Below, piece after piece: positions 36,601-45,207 of a stretch of 64,000 nucleotides of DNA (positions are counted from its first letter, which is position 1; each line of letters opens with the position of its first letter). Below the pieces are notes generated by a model. It was not told the DNA's origin. It worked only from the letters and a program-made list of their open reading frames with translations, and made no database searches. Both the position numbers and the translations under genes were made by a program. This stretch comes from CAZXYS01 sp964645005 (GTDB taxonomy: Bacteria > Bacteroidota > Ignavibacteria > Kapaibacteriales > UBA2268), in the NCBI GenBank assembly GCA_964645005.1, contig CAZXYS010000001.1:1-64000 (forward strand), written 5' to 3'.

Positions 36601-38727
36601 ATTGCCAACTTGACGGATAAACTGAGATTCCATGCAGACTTTAATACTGATGATGAAGCTGAAGACAACTCACCTTCCGTTAAAGGCGAAACAGGATGGG
36701 GGCATCTTCCTGAGTGGGACTTCCGCTTTGGTAAGACCGCTTACGGCTTCATGAATATAGCTGTCAGATTGAATCCTGAAGATACAACAGTTATCGATAC
36801 TACTGTCTATGACAAAGACATGGACGGCATGGAGGATGACGTTGTAATTACCCAGGTAAGACCTGAATGGATGTCAAATGACTATCTTGTTCATTATGGC
36901 GAGGATGCTGATAACCAGTCAGAATACGATCCGTTTGCATTCGACTTTACCTCAGAAGGTAAATTGAATGTTCGTATCGATTCACTCGATGCTTATGATC
37001 TGCTGACACCTGAAGAGCAAAGACATGGCGCATTGAATCTCGATACAGTGTTTACAGTGGTTGTAAATGACGGTCACGGCGGTCTGAACTTCAAGGCTGT
37101 GCCGGTATACATTAACGTTGCTCCGGTAATACTGCCTATGGATCTGCCAGCAGCGAAAGAAGACGAGGACTACAATCCGCAGCTCCTCGATTCTTCAAGA
37201 ATGATCAAAGTTTACGATCCGAACTTCGAGCAGAATCATACATTCGAATTACTCAGACCAGGCTCACCGGATGAAATTCCGAGAGATCCTTGCTATCCTG
37301 AAGCAGGCGTCTGGGATGTATCTGATATGAAGGATACCCCCGACTGGTTGAAGATCAATGAAGAAAGCGGTCTACTCTACGGTACACCTGAAGTCAAGGA
37401 CGCACCGAAAACCGAAAACATAGGTGTTCTCGTTCGCGATGAGGATGGCTTGACACACGTCAGGACGTTCACATTAGAAGTTGAGAAAACCAACCATGAG
37501 CCTGAAATAAAGGTTCTCGAGAACATCAGATGCGTTGACAAAGGTCAGTCCGACACGATCGTTGTTGAGGTCACTGACTATGATCTGCTCAGAGAATATG
37601 AAATAGAAGAACTGACGATTGAAGTAATTGAACCGCAAAACGGTAACTATCAGGCAGTTCCTTCAACGATAACTGGAACTAAGTCAAGTCCTTCACAGAC
37701 AATTACACTTATCACTAACAACTTCCAGGCTGATCCTGATGCCGACGATAAGGTAACGATAGTTGTCAGAGTAACTGACAAAGACGGTGAAGAGACAGAA
37801 TATGAATATAAAGTCAGAGTATCCGAAGAGACAGACTTCGTATCAACCCTTACGATAAGAAACAACCTCGGCTCTGTAGAGAAACTGCAGTGGGGTACAG
37901 CTCCGTCTGCCAGTGATCCTACAACGGGCGATGGAAACGGTCCGGGTGAAATTGGTGACATTGACGAAGATCTCTGCGAATTTGAGATCCCGCCGCTGCC
38001 GCCTAACGACATCTTCGATGCTCGCTGGAGTCTGCTGACGATGAATGGTCTGCTCAGGAGTATATTCCCGAGAGGTCCGCAGAATACCGAAGGTATTTAC
38101 GAATGGTTAGGCTTGATCCAGCCAGGCGGTGAAAACGGAAGACACGGACCCGCATATCCATTGGTAATCGAATGGAATGCCGACGAAATTCCGGCAAAAG
38201 ATGATGCTAATCTTAATCCGAACGGCTCATCCTGGTACATCAGGGATGCTAATACCAAGGGTAACTACTTCAATATCAATATGAAGGACGGCGACATTGC
38301 CAAGTGGAGTTCACAGGTTGACTTCACCAAACCCGCAGATAACGATGGTATTGGAAGGATAGTTATCATGACACAGGCAGTCGATAAGTTTATCATAACT
38401 TACGACTGGATGTCGCCCGTAGCAGAACCCATTGCAGGATTGCCCGACAATGTCGTCATCGACCAGGTATCACCCAATCCTTATGAAACCGGTGATATGA
38501 GGATCAGGTTCGGAATTCCCGAACATGGCGATATAAAGCTCGACGTTGTAGACGCTCTTGGCAGAACAGTTACGAAAATTGCCAATGGCGCTCACAGTGC
38601 AGGATACTACAGTGTTGATTGGAATGGCCGCGACAACAGCGGCGATGAACTTTCAACGGGTACTTATTCATTAAGACTTACATCTGGCGGAAAAACAACA
38701 GCATATCCTATAGTAATTGTAAAATAA
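30604..38727 (+). CDS. Giant T9SS cargo with beta-helix repeats and an inserted YCF48-like propeller
   Basis: This is a 2707-residue protein with start ATG after CGGAGGT and a signal peptide of about 24 residues. Residues about 290-770 hold many GGAIY/GGALY-type motifs (for example SMGGAIFTRN, GAGGAIYVDG, WGGAIYSN), as in right-handed beta-helix surface proteins of the Pmp type. Residues about 855-1142 are seven YCF48-like repeats, each with a G[YF]AVG strand and a TTDGGDSW-like turn, which would close a seven-bladed propeller. GGALYILD at about 1165 and later GAAVYSDN resume the beta-helix. A long beta-rich part (1250-2600) includes Ig-like putative domains (ESGLLYGTPEV at about 2255). The C-terminus (about 2620-2707) is a T9SS sorting domain with SPNPYETGD and LSTGTYSLRL. 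It is surface-located; the function is unknown. Confidence 0.85.
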   Translation: MQRLFRLSLMTLILGILAFSGSIAQNVFVSGNIESGHIRLFVKDSIYIFNRDYNVHGTLIVEPGTKVKFNPNGRVIVHAGGRIIADGNAGASYNANPDGIDPTEDPGSSLNPDSYEGYSDIDYFLRTPDYTPGASQATIDIETEDDLTVHADKWDYMFNILINKESRDIEDLKAEDIGTTLDSKYAKVRFEKALMFKAARLQKDPDQDINLRINPWQRVNYEDPDIGSDNPIEFIGQPVDDFSREWGHIVILPGARAAFFRNVIFEGFRKDTTVDRTPYYSAQNLPGLTQAQYNMLNNRMRLLTNGGGGAITTFSSRTWLLGCTFKRNMARYKGGALQILQAPHGLPQADIEAGYYATDKNPNITNKDGSISDIIKNNPIRAVDRIDEPGSMEPLTYMERLGYDDARIAVYLGRMRDLRFDGNFVQLAKVKFTRIGNRRIVEDDIENPADYPQTLHNYAYGGAIYIAGRDENHQMEVGFGINHSIKIDGNVEDFDERDQFVAIGNYCNNYQSAASTLGARGGALYLGEYTSAIIAGEFSHNKTFTKFLQNEQTGKNSGYYSMGGAIFTRNSLNRLQVRGGPERESCCDNETRFYQNEAGAGGAIYVDGGSVEHRESPVIGGSDHTAATRDMGFNIMFHENKANSWGGAIYSNRHMSINGAGGILAEELIGYGGKYPVRFWDNSAGYAGGALHLEIPMPQGPEMRRIQIIRAEFRGNVVGEGIADKNKTEIRGGGAVYALNADLNLVQATEFRENTLYNGNGAAVCLVHPQSSFRRYFLSDLDETDPFTDPQTGLVTGFESRDDVFTFNNEDIAPDQRMLTRFLDNKVEVDDEILDSESGSGTTQIGAGTLRPTTGLFGTTWLDNNTGYAVGYNGVIIKLTQGGSQWSYQESGTTKRLNAAAFTGVDVGFAVGGVAGSGDETGVMLKTVNGGSTWNEVSLPIDKAINDIAFVGSNVGFAVCEDGYILKTTDGGDSWTYSRPETSDLYGVAFISVGTGFVVGEMGLILRTEDGGASWDNQLVPGIISNFNDIFFVNTSTGYVFANAGYVIKTTNGGDSWTAIDLDISDDLNAGYFTGPDVGFAVGSFGTIVKTMDGGDTWDEITTTYSQTLYDVFFPRTTTGYAVGRNGLGIKTTDGGDNWLEFKPADESTVDVNRLHQEIMLPENGVGLGGALYILDSVTVNRVGRTDSVFFNRVRMQDNQAYTGAAVYSDNFDLKLIFSRSLIQGNSVSEKNDVGVEQNAIFGPVIRDQQDDEIEYNEASHDLASSIIYGEIQGPLPSGMYSEAANSIYDNHARFFIRLPDAPNTKGVLAGTTGIGYGGTDTLRGNYWGHTEADVNLYIDNSHMQGNQQYDSAVVETFFIEEDGDNHLWFNFAQTGDRRSQGPFEFTYGYEYDPIRLANQDNDENVPADETIPEQLLMSGRIYDIYDKGVDIKTADYSQRRMSPIEDFAVGIPPNIKEFQDDDNPELPSNGKYVKRWVRDPFVAEATDDDGDLKYPIINTLQDEFRPNEDGEMWHPIGYPLYLEAEVDYDGLAEISNFDYRTLNETVFFVINETTGDFIRVNMEQASNDAPLRETFRARVELVPDSTNRNADPTIRRTGEGLANFGVGPTLLSKLEDNPYNEDAATLPGRRYHTSYTQFGNVSDLFSNRPGMPDDNNGTATFYAGERFEALPVDTGDVVRVVSRTRLWKYGVPDAINKGIEFKVTRAVEPPIYTGNVVNLKTDTIVKIRPSDFPSKRYDTVRLDDFVNTIFVTEDRQYPVEDGYYSEARAPAMGEDAAGRDSILTLTAKDTNQYYDPRSYLTDDDLDEEFPRLTYFWEVHRNSGLKRWLFADTIPAAGLNNYQNPRDEATGYVMFRGKPINPYVVPGGDSVTVWVENYPPHWRTIDSLKNADSDIADEYIDQFIHLFKPYLSVPDYLDDPDELARYLQQDTIDVGGGMHFRSEPYTFKIFVVDSVPRFLEPGTDETVNMRFDSRGDSSHVYVEYKGSEYPCGQKNDGSLIANLTDKLRFHADFNTDDEAEDNSPSVKGETGWGHLPEWDFRFGKTAYGFMNIAVRLNPEDTTVIDTTVYDKDMDGMEDDVVITQVRPEWMSNDYLVHYGEDADNQSEYDPFAFDFTSEGKLNVRIDSLDAYDLLTPEEQRHGALNLDTVFTVVVNDGHGGLNFKAVPVYINVAPVILPMDLPAAKEDEDYNPQLLDSSRMIKVYDPNFEQNHTFELLRPGSPDEIPRDPCYPEAGVWDVSDMKDTPDWLKINEESGLLYGTPEVKDAPKTENIGVLVRDEDGLTHVRTFTLEVEKTNHEPEIKVLENIRCVDKGQSDTIVVEVTDYDLLREYEIEELTIEVIEPQNGNYQAVPSTITGTKSSPSQTITLITNNFQADPDADDKVTIVVRVTDKDGEETEYEYKVRVSEETDFVSTLTIRNNLGSVEKLQWGTAPSASDPTTGDGNGPGEIGDIDEDLCEFEIPPLPPNDIFDARWSLLTMNGLLRSIFPRGPQNTEGIYEWLGLIQPGGENGRHGPAYPLVIEWNADEIPAKDDANLNPNGSSWYIRDANTKGNYFNINMKDGDIAKWSSQVDFTKPADNDGIGRIVIMTQAVDKFIITYDWMSPVAEPIAGLPDNVVIDQVSPNPYETGDMRIRFGIPEHGDIKLDVVDALGRTVTKIANGAHSAGYYSVDWNGRDNSGDELSTGTYSLRLTSGGKTTAYPIVIVK

Positions 38728-38739
38728 TAAGGTATCTGA

Positions 38740-38767
38740 GCGGGTTCCGGTTAATGCCGGAACCCGC
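38740..38767 (+). terminator. Strong hairpin after the giant cargo gene
   Basis: GCGGGTTCCGG pairs perfectly with CCGGAACCCGC around TTAATG. There is no T run after it, so it may be a 3' stability or partial-attenuation hairpin, not a full terminator. It lies just downstream of the stop at 38727, before the next cargo gene. Confidence 0.6.
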
Positions 38768-38824
38768 GAAGATTGATAAAATTATGGAAACAAAATATTC
38801 ATTAAATAAATTACGGAGTTAAAA

Positions 38825-40747
38825 ATGAAAAGATTACTATTATTTGCTGTGGGAATTGCGGTTGTAAGTTTTACGTTAGTCGTACAGCCGTTGTTTTCGC
38901 AGATTTACACAGACTTCACCTCAGTGACCCGTGTTCAGAAAACCTATGAACCTCTCAGGTCATCTGAGGATAACAAAACAACGCTCAATCCAAAGGATTT
39001 TGGTCTGCCCCCGACTTTTAATGTGGTCGACCAGGATGACGGATACTTTAAAGAACCGATCAAACTTCCTTTTAAATTTGAATTCAACAAATCGGTTTAC
39101 GAGGAGTTATGGGTTAATATTAATGGCTTCGTAACTTTTACGGACGCTGTTTATAACAGTGCTGATGACGGCAAAATGCCTCCATTTGTAGCACCCGATA
39201 ATCCACGTGCATTATTCATCAAATCAAATTCGTACCCGATCAATGTTGTTGCTCCCTTCTGGGGCAACCACTATTATCGTGACAATGATGACAGATTTGA
39301 CGGATATAAACCTTCGGAAATATCCTGGGGTAATATTGATACAGAAGACTCTGTATTTGTTGTAGAATGGAAGGATCTTAACATTAATTATCTGGACAGC
39401 GCTGGCAATCCTATTAAATCCAGTGTGGGTAACTTCCAGATAAGAATTTACAGAAATGCTAATCCCAACGTTCAATCATTCCAGGGTAACATCGAATTTT
39501 GCTATGGTCAGGTTGGCGGAAATGATTCCACAAATCTTGACATTATCGTAGCAAGAGGAGCTTCCGTAGGTTTGAAAGGCGAACAGAATGACTTTGTTAA
39601 CGGCTTGCTGTACGGACAGCCTAAAGACCAATTCATTAGTGACACTTCTTTGACTAATGAATGGACGCCTTCAGGCGGTACTGACTGGAGAATCCGTTTC
39701 AACGCCGAAGTTTCACCTTCGGAAGGTGATTTCTGGGGCGACGGTGATACCGACCTGTCAAAGGCAGTTGGTCAGAAACATCACGGCATGTCACAGAGCC
39801 GTTATGTCACGGTAAACGATGTTCGCAAGATACTTCGTGCTGTAGCAACATCTACACCACTAGACAGCGTTATTTCCAAGGAAGCTTTCCACGGTGACGT
39901 AAACCATAATGGAAGATTCTTCTACGACTTCGACGGAAATCTGGTCAATGTTCCATGGCGTACGGAAGATTATCTTGACAGCCTCCCCGGAGGTGTAACA
40001 TCTCCTAAGAGTATTCTCTTTAAAGCTACGGAGTTCGACGCCGGCTGGATTCTTCATTATATCTCAGCCAGAGTGCCGAAACTTCCATGGATTTACGATA
40101 CAACCGTAAATTATGGGAAAGTTGGAGTTTATAAAGAACCTGCTACAGGCTTTAAAGTAGGTGAAATATCGAGCATAAGCGACAATCAATACGTCATTCC
40201 GGTTTACCTGAATGGCTATGTAGATGGTCCTATCGCCGGTAAATTCGATGTTCAGGGAGAACTTCTCAATGCTTCCGGCAACATCACTGTAACTAAATAC
40301 GATAACCGCGTAGTCTTCGCAGGCAGCGGCGAATTTGACAGCGAAAGTCCAATTCTGATCCTGACGGTCAGATCAGAAGATAATGATGTAACTTTCAATG
40401 GTGTCAGATTTAATGACAGGGATTTGGAAGATATCTCAACGAAATTAACTTCCGTTGAGAACACTGGTGAAGAGAATATGATCCTTCACAATACTCCCAA
40501 TCCTTTCACAGATAATCTGAGCATCACAGTCAATGTTCCGGTTGAAGGTAATTACACCCTTGCTATCTATGACATGCAGGGTAGAAAAGTAAAAACCATT
40601 GCAAGCGGACATATGACTTCCGAAATTACTGATTATCAGTGGGATGCTTTGGACGAAGCAGGAAATGCTGTCAACAGCGGCATGTATATTTGCAGGCTAA
40701 GCGGCGATAATTTCTCGATTACGAAGAATATAACATTGAGAAAGTAA
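38825..40747 (+). CDS. T9SS cargo with possible dockerin-like and cohesin-like segments
   Basis: In this 640-residue protein a signal peptide ends near residue 26. Residues about 70-290 form a beta-rich domain (EELWVNINGFVTF and NIEFCYGQVGG are typical of nidogen-like surface domains). Residues about 300-400 hold GDGDTDLSKAVG, VTVNDVRKILRAV and HGDVNHNGRFFYDFDGN, which recall the calcium loops and helices of dockerins, though the spacing is not canonical. Residues about 430-540 look like a cohesin-type beta sandwich. Residues 545-640 are the T9SS sorting domain with NTPNPFTDNLSI and NSGMYICRL. ACGGAG precedes the start. It is followed directly by the next cargo gene without any spacer. Confidence 0.8.
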   Translation: MKRLLLFAVGIAVVSFTLVVQPLFSQIYTDFTSVTRVQKTYEPLRSSEDNKTTLNPKDFGLPPTFNVVDQDDGYFKEPIKLPFKFEFNKSVYEELWVNINGFVTFTDAVYNSADDGKMPPFVAPDNPRALFIKSNSYPINVVAPFWGNHYYRDNDDRFDGYKPSEISWGNIDTEDSVFVVEWKDLNINYLDSAGNPIKSSVGNFQIRIYRNANPNVQSFQGNIEFCYGQVGGNDSTNLDIIVARGASVGLKGEQNDFVNGLLYGQPKDQFISDTSLTNEWTPSGGTDWRIRFNAEVSPSEGDFWGDGDTDLSKAVGQKHHGMSQSRYVTVNDVRKILRAVATSTPLDSVISKEAFHGDVNHNGRFFYDFDGNLVNVPWRTEDYLDSLPGGVTSPKSILFKATEFDAGWILHYISARVPKLPWIYDTTVNYGKVGVYKEPATGFKVGEISSISDNQYVIPVYLNGYVDGPIAGKFDVQGELLNASGNITVTKYDNRVVFAGSGEFDSESPILILTVRSEDNDVTFNGVRFNDRDLEDISTKLTSVENTGEENMILHNTPNPFTDNLSITVNVPVEGNYTLAIYDMQGRKVKTIASGHMTSEITDYQWDALDEAGNAVNSGMYICRLSGDNFSITKNITLRK

Positions 40748-41965
40748 TTGAATGTTATTTTGAAAAATATTGTTTGGTTGTGGCTGCTGCTGTTCATAAT
40801 AATTGGCAGCAGCCAAACCGGACAAGCTCAGAGAACAGCTTATTTGGTGCAGCATGATAATATTGATGTCTGCGGAGATGAAAACGATAAAAAATTTACA
40901 GTTTCTTTGAATATTGGAGAAGTAAAAAGGAGTGACTCACTTTTTGGATATAATTTCAGGATAAATTTCAATCAGGAAAAAGTAAAATTTGAGATAGGCT
41001 CATTCCAAAGTACTTTAGGACAGAATTTACAAGAAAAAAGAGTGACAATTATCAACGATAGTGGACAAATAGCAGGATTTGCTGTGAATTTAAACTTCAA
41101 TCTGCCTCCCGCGGCTGGTGATAAGCCTCTTGCGGCTTTCAGAGGTAAATATTTAGGAGATTGCCCGGACACTACCACTATCGTAATTGAAAGTCTGGGA
41201 TTTACGGAAGAATTTCAATTGAACATCACAGAGTTTGAGAATCTGGATTTAGCTGCGGAAATGGAAGATAAAGAATCCAGAAAAATAGAACCGGAATCAA
41301 ATAAAGACACAGTAGAATTCGCTGATGAAGATAAAGGCTTATTCATAACTAAGTTTAAATATGAAGAAGATGCAGCAAGATTAAATACATTATCATTTAA
41401 ACTGGAATTAGATGAAATAAATAAATTTACGATTAGCGATGTAACCTCGATAAATGAAAATTTTAATATCATAGAAAAAGAACCTTATGAAAAAGGACTG
41501 ATAGTAAAAGCTGAAGTCATGGACAATATCAACGATATGAACGTAATGCAGGTAGAATTAGAAGAAATGATTGATGAAGATCTCGTAAGTAATTTATACA
41601 TAAAAGATCTTGAAGTGAATGATTGTTCGTGCATAACAAATTTTTATGATAAGGAAATTTGTTTAAAAAGCGTAAAAGATACAAGTGACACAACATCAGT
41701 TGATTATGTGGAGACAGCTAAAGACAATAAAATATTAGGAAGTTATGATCTTTCGAGTGATCATTTTGTTTTTCAATCTGAGAGTTGTGTGATCAGAAAT
41801 GTACAATTGTATAATGTACAAGGAATAAAAGTAGATAATAAAAGATCGTCAGACTGTAATAGATTTTTTAGAATAGAAGCGGGAAACAGAATTCCCGGAA
41901 TATATTTCGCAATTATTACTGATATACTAGGGCAACAACATAAAATTGTTTTAATAAAGAATTGA
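40748..41965 (+). CDS. Secreted protein with cohesin-like domain and T9SS-like C-terminus
   Basis: The 405-residue frame begins with a TTG immediately after the stop of the previous gene; a second TTG at 40760 is equally possible, and no ATG fits the signal peptide. Either way the leader reads NIVWLWLLLFIIIGSSQTGQ. Residues about 45-150 resemble a cohesin-type sandwich (FTVSLNIGEVKRSD, FGYNFRINFNQEKVKFE, LAAFRGKYLGDC). The middle is acidic and of unknown type. The end (about 330-405, IRNVQLYNVQGIKV and IPGIYFAIITD) has the fold pattern of a T9SS sorting domain but lacks the YPNP opening. Translation is probably coupled to the upstream cargo. Confidence 0.7.
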   Translation: MNVILKNIVWLWLLLFIIIGSSQTGQAQRTAYLVQHDNIDVCGDENDKKFTVSLNIGEVKRSDSLFGYNFRINFNQEKVKFEIGSFQSTLGQNLQEKRVTIINDSGQIAGFAVNLNFNLPPAAGDKPLAAFRGKYLGDCPDTTTIVIESLGFTEEFQLNITEFENLDLAAEMEDKESRKIEPESNKDTVEFADEDKGLFITKFKYEEDAARLNTLSFKLELDEINKFTISDVTSINENFNIIEKEPYEKGLIVKAEVMDNINDMNVMQVELEEMIDEDLVSNLYIKDLEVNDCSCITNFYDKEICLKSVKDTSDTTSVDYVETAKDNKILGSYDLSSDHFVFQSESCVIRNVQLYNVQGIKVDNKRSSDCNRFFRIEAGNRIPGIYFAIITDILGQQHKIVLIKN

Positions 41966-42001
41966 TAATTTTAATATTTCATTAATTATTTGGAGGTTCT
42001 C

Positions 42002-45000
42002 ATGAAGAGAAACTTTTTACACCAACGATCCTTACTGCTGCTGACAAGCTTTTTGCTATTATTCGGCTTGATGATCTCAACTTCGAATAATGCAGAGGCA
42101 CAACCTTTGATTCCAAAGTTGAGTCTTGTCGGCTCTGACGGTGGATACGACAGAGATTGGTATCCTGATGGGTTCATCTATCAGCCTGCCTCGATCAGCA
42201 ATTCTGAACCCCGCACATTTCTTATGCCGGTATTTATAGAAAATGCCTGGAAATATTCTTCTCAGACTCCGGGCTTGGATCCGGAACCTATTAAGAGCTT
42301 TGAGTTCGAAATTTTGTATGACTCATCTGCTGTTAGAGCGATAGGTATTCAGAAGTTCGGTCCAAGAGACGAAGATCTCGGCTATGATCCATTAGCCAAG
42401 CATTTTAACCTTTCCTGGGATGATAAGAAAGATCAGGAAAGGTATAAGAAATATATAGAAGAAAACGTCCAGTACCCGGACAAGCAGAAAGGTCGTGTAA
42501 TTAGAATTACAGGTACATCTTCGAAAACACCTCTCCCCACAACTCAGGAAGGTGAATATAAAGTTCTGCTTTATGTCAAATTCAGAGTTGTACCTACTAT
42601 CTTTACACAGACCGCAAATGCACCTATTTACGTAGGTCCAGATTCCATCGAATACAATGACGTCAATGTACGTAAAGAGAATCCTTTCCAAAAGGAATTG
42701 CTCAACGGTAACTCAAATGCTGAAGAATTCGAACCGAAACCCGAAACGGGGCTTGCTGGTATCGATTTTACGACATTCCAGGAAAAATACAAGAAAGGTG
42801 TTATCTGGATCAAGATTACCCGAGAATTGCCGGAGTTTTTGTTGACAATGGAAAGAGGTATCGGTCAGGTACCGGCTTTGATAAAAAGAAGTGATGACCT
42901 TTATGAAGTCGCTGACCCGATAACCATCGATTCAGCATCAGTTGACCCAATTTGGGGTACCCGGAACATAAGATTGTACAATGGTACTTCACAAACAAGA
43001 ATGCTGGATGTTGATATTGTTACAGACGAACCGTGGCTGAAGCTTCAGAGTAATCCTACAGGTACTAATGACAGAACTCCATCGGATTTTTCATCGCCTA
43101 CCCGGGAAGGACATATTAGGTTCATAGACGAAGATATTCTGGGTGAGGAATCGGACGCTGAAGGTAATGACACCGATCCTCTAGGTGATATCCGGTTCAG
43201 AATAATTTGTGATCCTAATGAAATTGATGAAGGTCCTGGAGGAGAAAAAGCCGGTATTTATGTTGGCTATATTACATTTATGTCTTCAACGGCTAAATAT
43301 TCACCGGTTAGAGTGAAGGTAACATTCATTTATTTCAGAAACCCTGTTGAGTGGTTCGACAATCTCCATAGTCCGGGCATCAATCTTACCGTAAAGAACT
43401 CTTGCGGGGATGAAAGTAAATTGATATTCGGTACAGGACACCGCGCAACCAACAATGTTGATTCATTGTTCGGTGAATTTGCATGGGATGAACCAATGGA
43501 TGGATTTGGGGCGAGATTCCTTGTCCCTGATCATATGCCTGAATCAATAAAAGAGGAAGTTCCATGGGGGTTTGGTGATTGGTCTCCTAATGATGAAGAT
43601 GCAAGGACAACAATTAGTTTGGGACCCCAGACCAAGCAATACGGTTCGCGTGATATAAGAAGTAATAAAGACACATTGCAGTCCATAATCTATAAAGTAG
43701 GATTCGATGCCGGCGGAGATCAATGTTATCCGATCGTCATCGAATGGGATACTACCGACTTCCCGGAAGGTTCCGCACTTTATCTGAGGGACTCTGTTAA
43801 CGGCGGAAGCTTCAATGTCAATATGCGTGAAGCAACACCCCTCGGCGACGGAAAATTCTCATATACTATCCATGACCCGAGATGGACTTCATTCCTCATT
43901 GAATATACACTGCCGCACGTTATCAGATATGTCAATGAATTTGGCGAACCGATCATCGAGAATGGTTGGAACCTGCTGTCACTTCCTGTAAGACCTATTA
44001 ATCCTCATTGGAAAAATGTATATCCGAATGCGGTTAATAAACCTATACACTACTTCCAGAGTGATTTCGAGCAGGAAGAAATACTGCAGCCAGGTATAGG
44101 ATACTTCGTGAAATATCCCGAAGAAATCGTAGATACAATGTTTGCGGGGACATTCATCAATGATCTGATCAATCCGACATTCGACCCGATCGGGCAGGAT
44201 GTAATAAGGCTTTACATAGGGTGGAACACTATCGGCTCAGTCTCAAAATCTGTCAGTGTCGAGCAAATTGATTTGGATCCGTTCGATTCGAACAATCCTC
44301 CTTCACTACCGGAAACAATGCGTAAGGGTATCTACGCATACGAAACACAGAGAGGCTACGTCGAGGTTTCGCAAATGAACCCAGGTCTTGGCTACTGGAT
44401 GTATGTTGACAAAGGCTCTTACCTGAACCTGCAGGTCCCGGCTAAGAGAAGCTACGAGAATAAAGGCAACTTCGAGAAAGAAGATGTCCTTGAAACAAGT
44501 AAGCGGCTCGTACTCCGTGACAACGGTCAGCATGAAACTAATTTGTATCTGACCAAAAACCAAAGAGTTAATATGAGCAGCTTTGAACTGCCGCCAACAC
44601 CACCTTATGAACTCTTTGACGTAAGGTTTGCTAACGGCACCAAGCTTGAAAATTCAAACAATTCAATCGTTAAACTTCAGGGCGTTGATTATCCTCTGTC
44701 ATTGAACATGCGCAGAGCAGACGCTAACTATACCTTCAAAGATCCGGTTACCGGCGAAACATTTGGTACGATCGAAAAAGGTAATGACGGCAGCGTAAAG
44801 ATCAACCGTTCAAGCAGCAACGCTATCCGGATCCTCAGATCTGATGACGGTAATGCTGATTTCGCCCTGTCAGTTTATCCTAATCCGGTAGAAAGCATCA
44901 CAAATATTAATTACACCATTGCTGAAAATCAGCATGTTGTAATTAAGCTGTTCGATGCTATGGGCAATGAACTGAAAACATTGCTTGACAGTGATGAAAC

Positions 45001-45115
45001 AGCCGGATCAGGCGACGTTAAGCTAAACGTTTCGGATATTTCTTCCGGAACTTATATTTGCAAAATGACAGCCGGTGGTATGAGCGTTGTTCGTACTATC
45101 ACGGTTGCTAAGTAA
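42002..45115 (+). CDS. Large T9SS cargo protein
   Basis: I start at the ATG at 42002, because TTGGAGGTTCTC precedes it and MKRNFLHQRSLLLLTSFLLL is a proper signal peptide; an in-frame ATG 12 bases up is less well placed. In the 1037-residue product, residues 40-230 look like a cohesin-type or Ig-like region (KSFEFEILYDSSAVRAIG). The middle (about 330-640) is beta-rich, with segments recalling the C-terminal part of the giant protein (YPIVIEWDTTDFPEGSALYL compared with its YPLVIEWNADEIPAKD). The C-terminus from about 957 is a T9SS sorting domain, with VYPNPVESITNINYTI and SSGTYICKM. No enzyme signature is seen. Confidence 0.82.
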   Translation: MKRNFLHQRSLLLLTSFLLLFGLMISTSNNAEAQPLIPKLSLVGSDGGYDRDWYPDGFIYQPASISNSEPRTFLMPVFIENAWKYSSQTPGLDPEPIKSFEFEILYDSSAVRAIGIQKFGPRDEDLGYDPLAKHFNLSWDDKKDQERYKKYIEENVQYPDKQKGRVIRITGTSSKTPLPTTQEGEYKVLLYVKFRVVPTIFTQTANAPIYVGPDSIEYNDVNVRKENPFQKELLNGNSNAEEFEPKPETGLAGIDFTTFQEKYKKGVIWIKITRELPEFLLTMERGIGQVPALIKRSDDLYEVADPITIDSASVDPIWGTRNIRLYNGTSQTRMLDVDIVTDEPWLKLQSNPTGTNDRTPSDFSSPTREGHIRFIDEDILGEESDAEGNDTDPLGDIRFRIICDPNEIDEGPGGEKAGIYVGYITFMSSTAKYSPVRVKVTFIYFRNPVEWFDNLHSPGINLTVKNSCGDESKLIFGTGHRATNNVDSLFGEFAWDEPMDGFGARFLVPDHMPESIKEEVPWGFGDWSPNDEDARTTISLGPQTKQYGSRDIRSNKDTLQSIIYKVGFDAGGDQCYPIVIEWDTTDFPEGSALYLRDSVNGGSFNVNMREATPLGDGKFSYTIHDPRWTSFLIEYTLPHVIRYVNEFGEPIIENGWNLLSLPVRPINPHWKNVYPNAVNKPIHYFQSDFEQEEILQPGIGYFVKYPEEIVDTMFAGTFINDLINPTFDPIGQDVIRLYIGWNTIGSVSKSVSVEQIDLDPFDSNNPPSLPETMRKGIYAYETQRGYVEVSQMNPGLGYWMYVDKGSYLNLQVPAKRSYENKGNFEKEDVLETSKRLVLRDNGQHETNLYLTKNQRVNMSSFELPPTPPYELFDVRFANGTKLENSNNSIVKLQGVDYPLSLNMRRADANYTFKDPVTGETFGTIEKGNDGSVKINRSSSNAIRILRSDDGNADFALSVYPNPVESITNINYTIAENQHVVIKLFDAMGNELKTLLDSDETAGSGDVKLNVSDISSGTYICKMTAGGMSVVRTITVAK

Positions 45116-45139
45116 GAATTGGTAAATATATTCGAGTTA

Positions 45140-45180
45140 TTAAATGGGCGACATGGGGAATTCTATGTTGCCCATTTAAT
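45140..45180 (+). terminator. Hairpin after the 1037-residue cargo gene
   Basis: TTAAATGGGC.ACA pairs with TGT.GCCCATTTAA around a GGGGAATTC-containing loop. The stem is long and AT-rich at its base, and a short T run follows. It could terminate in either direction. Confidence 0.55.
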
Positions 45181-45207
45181 TTAAATCAACTAATCAGTAG
45201 ATGAAAA

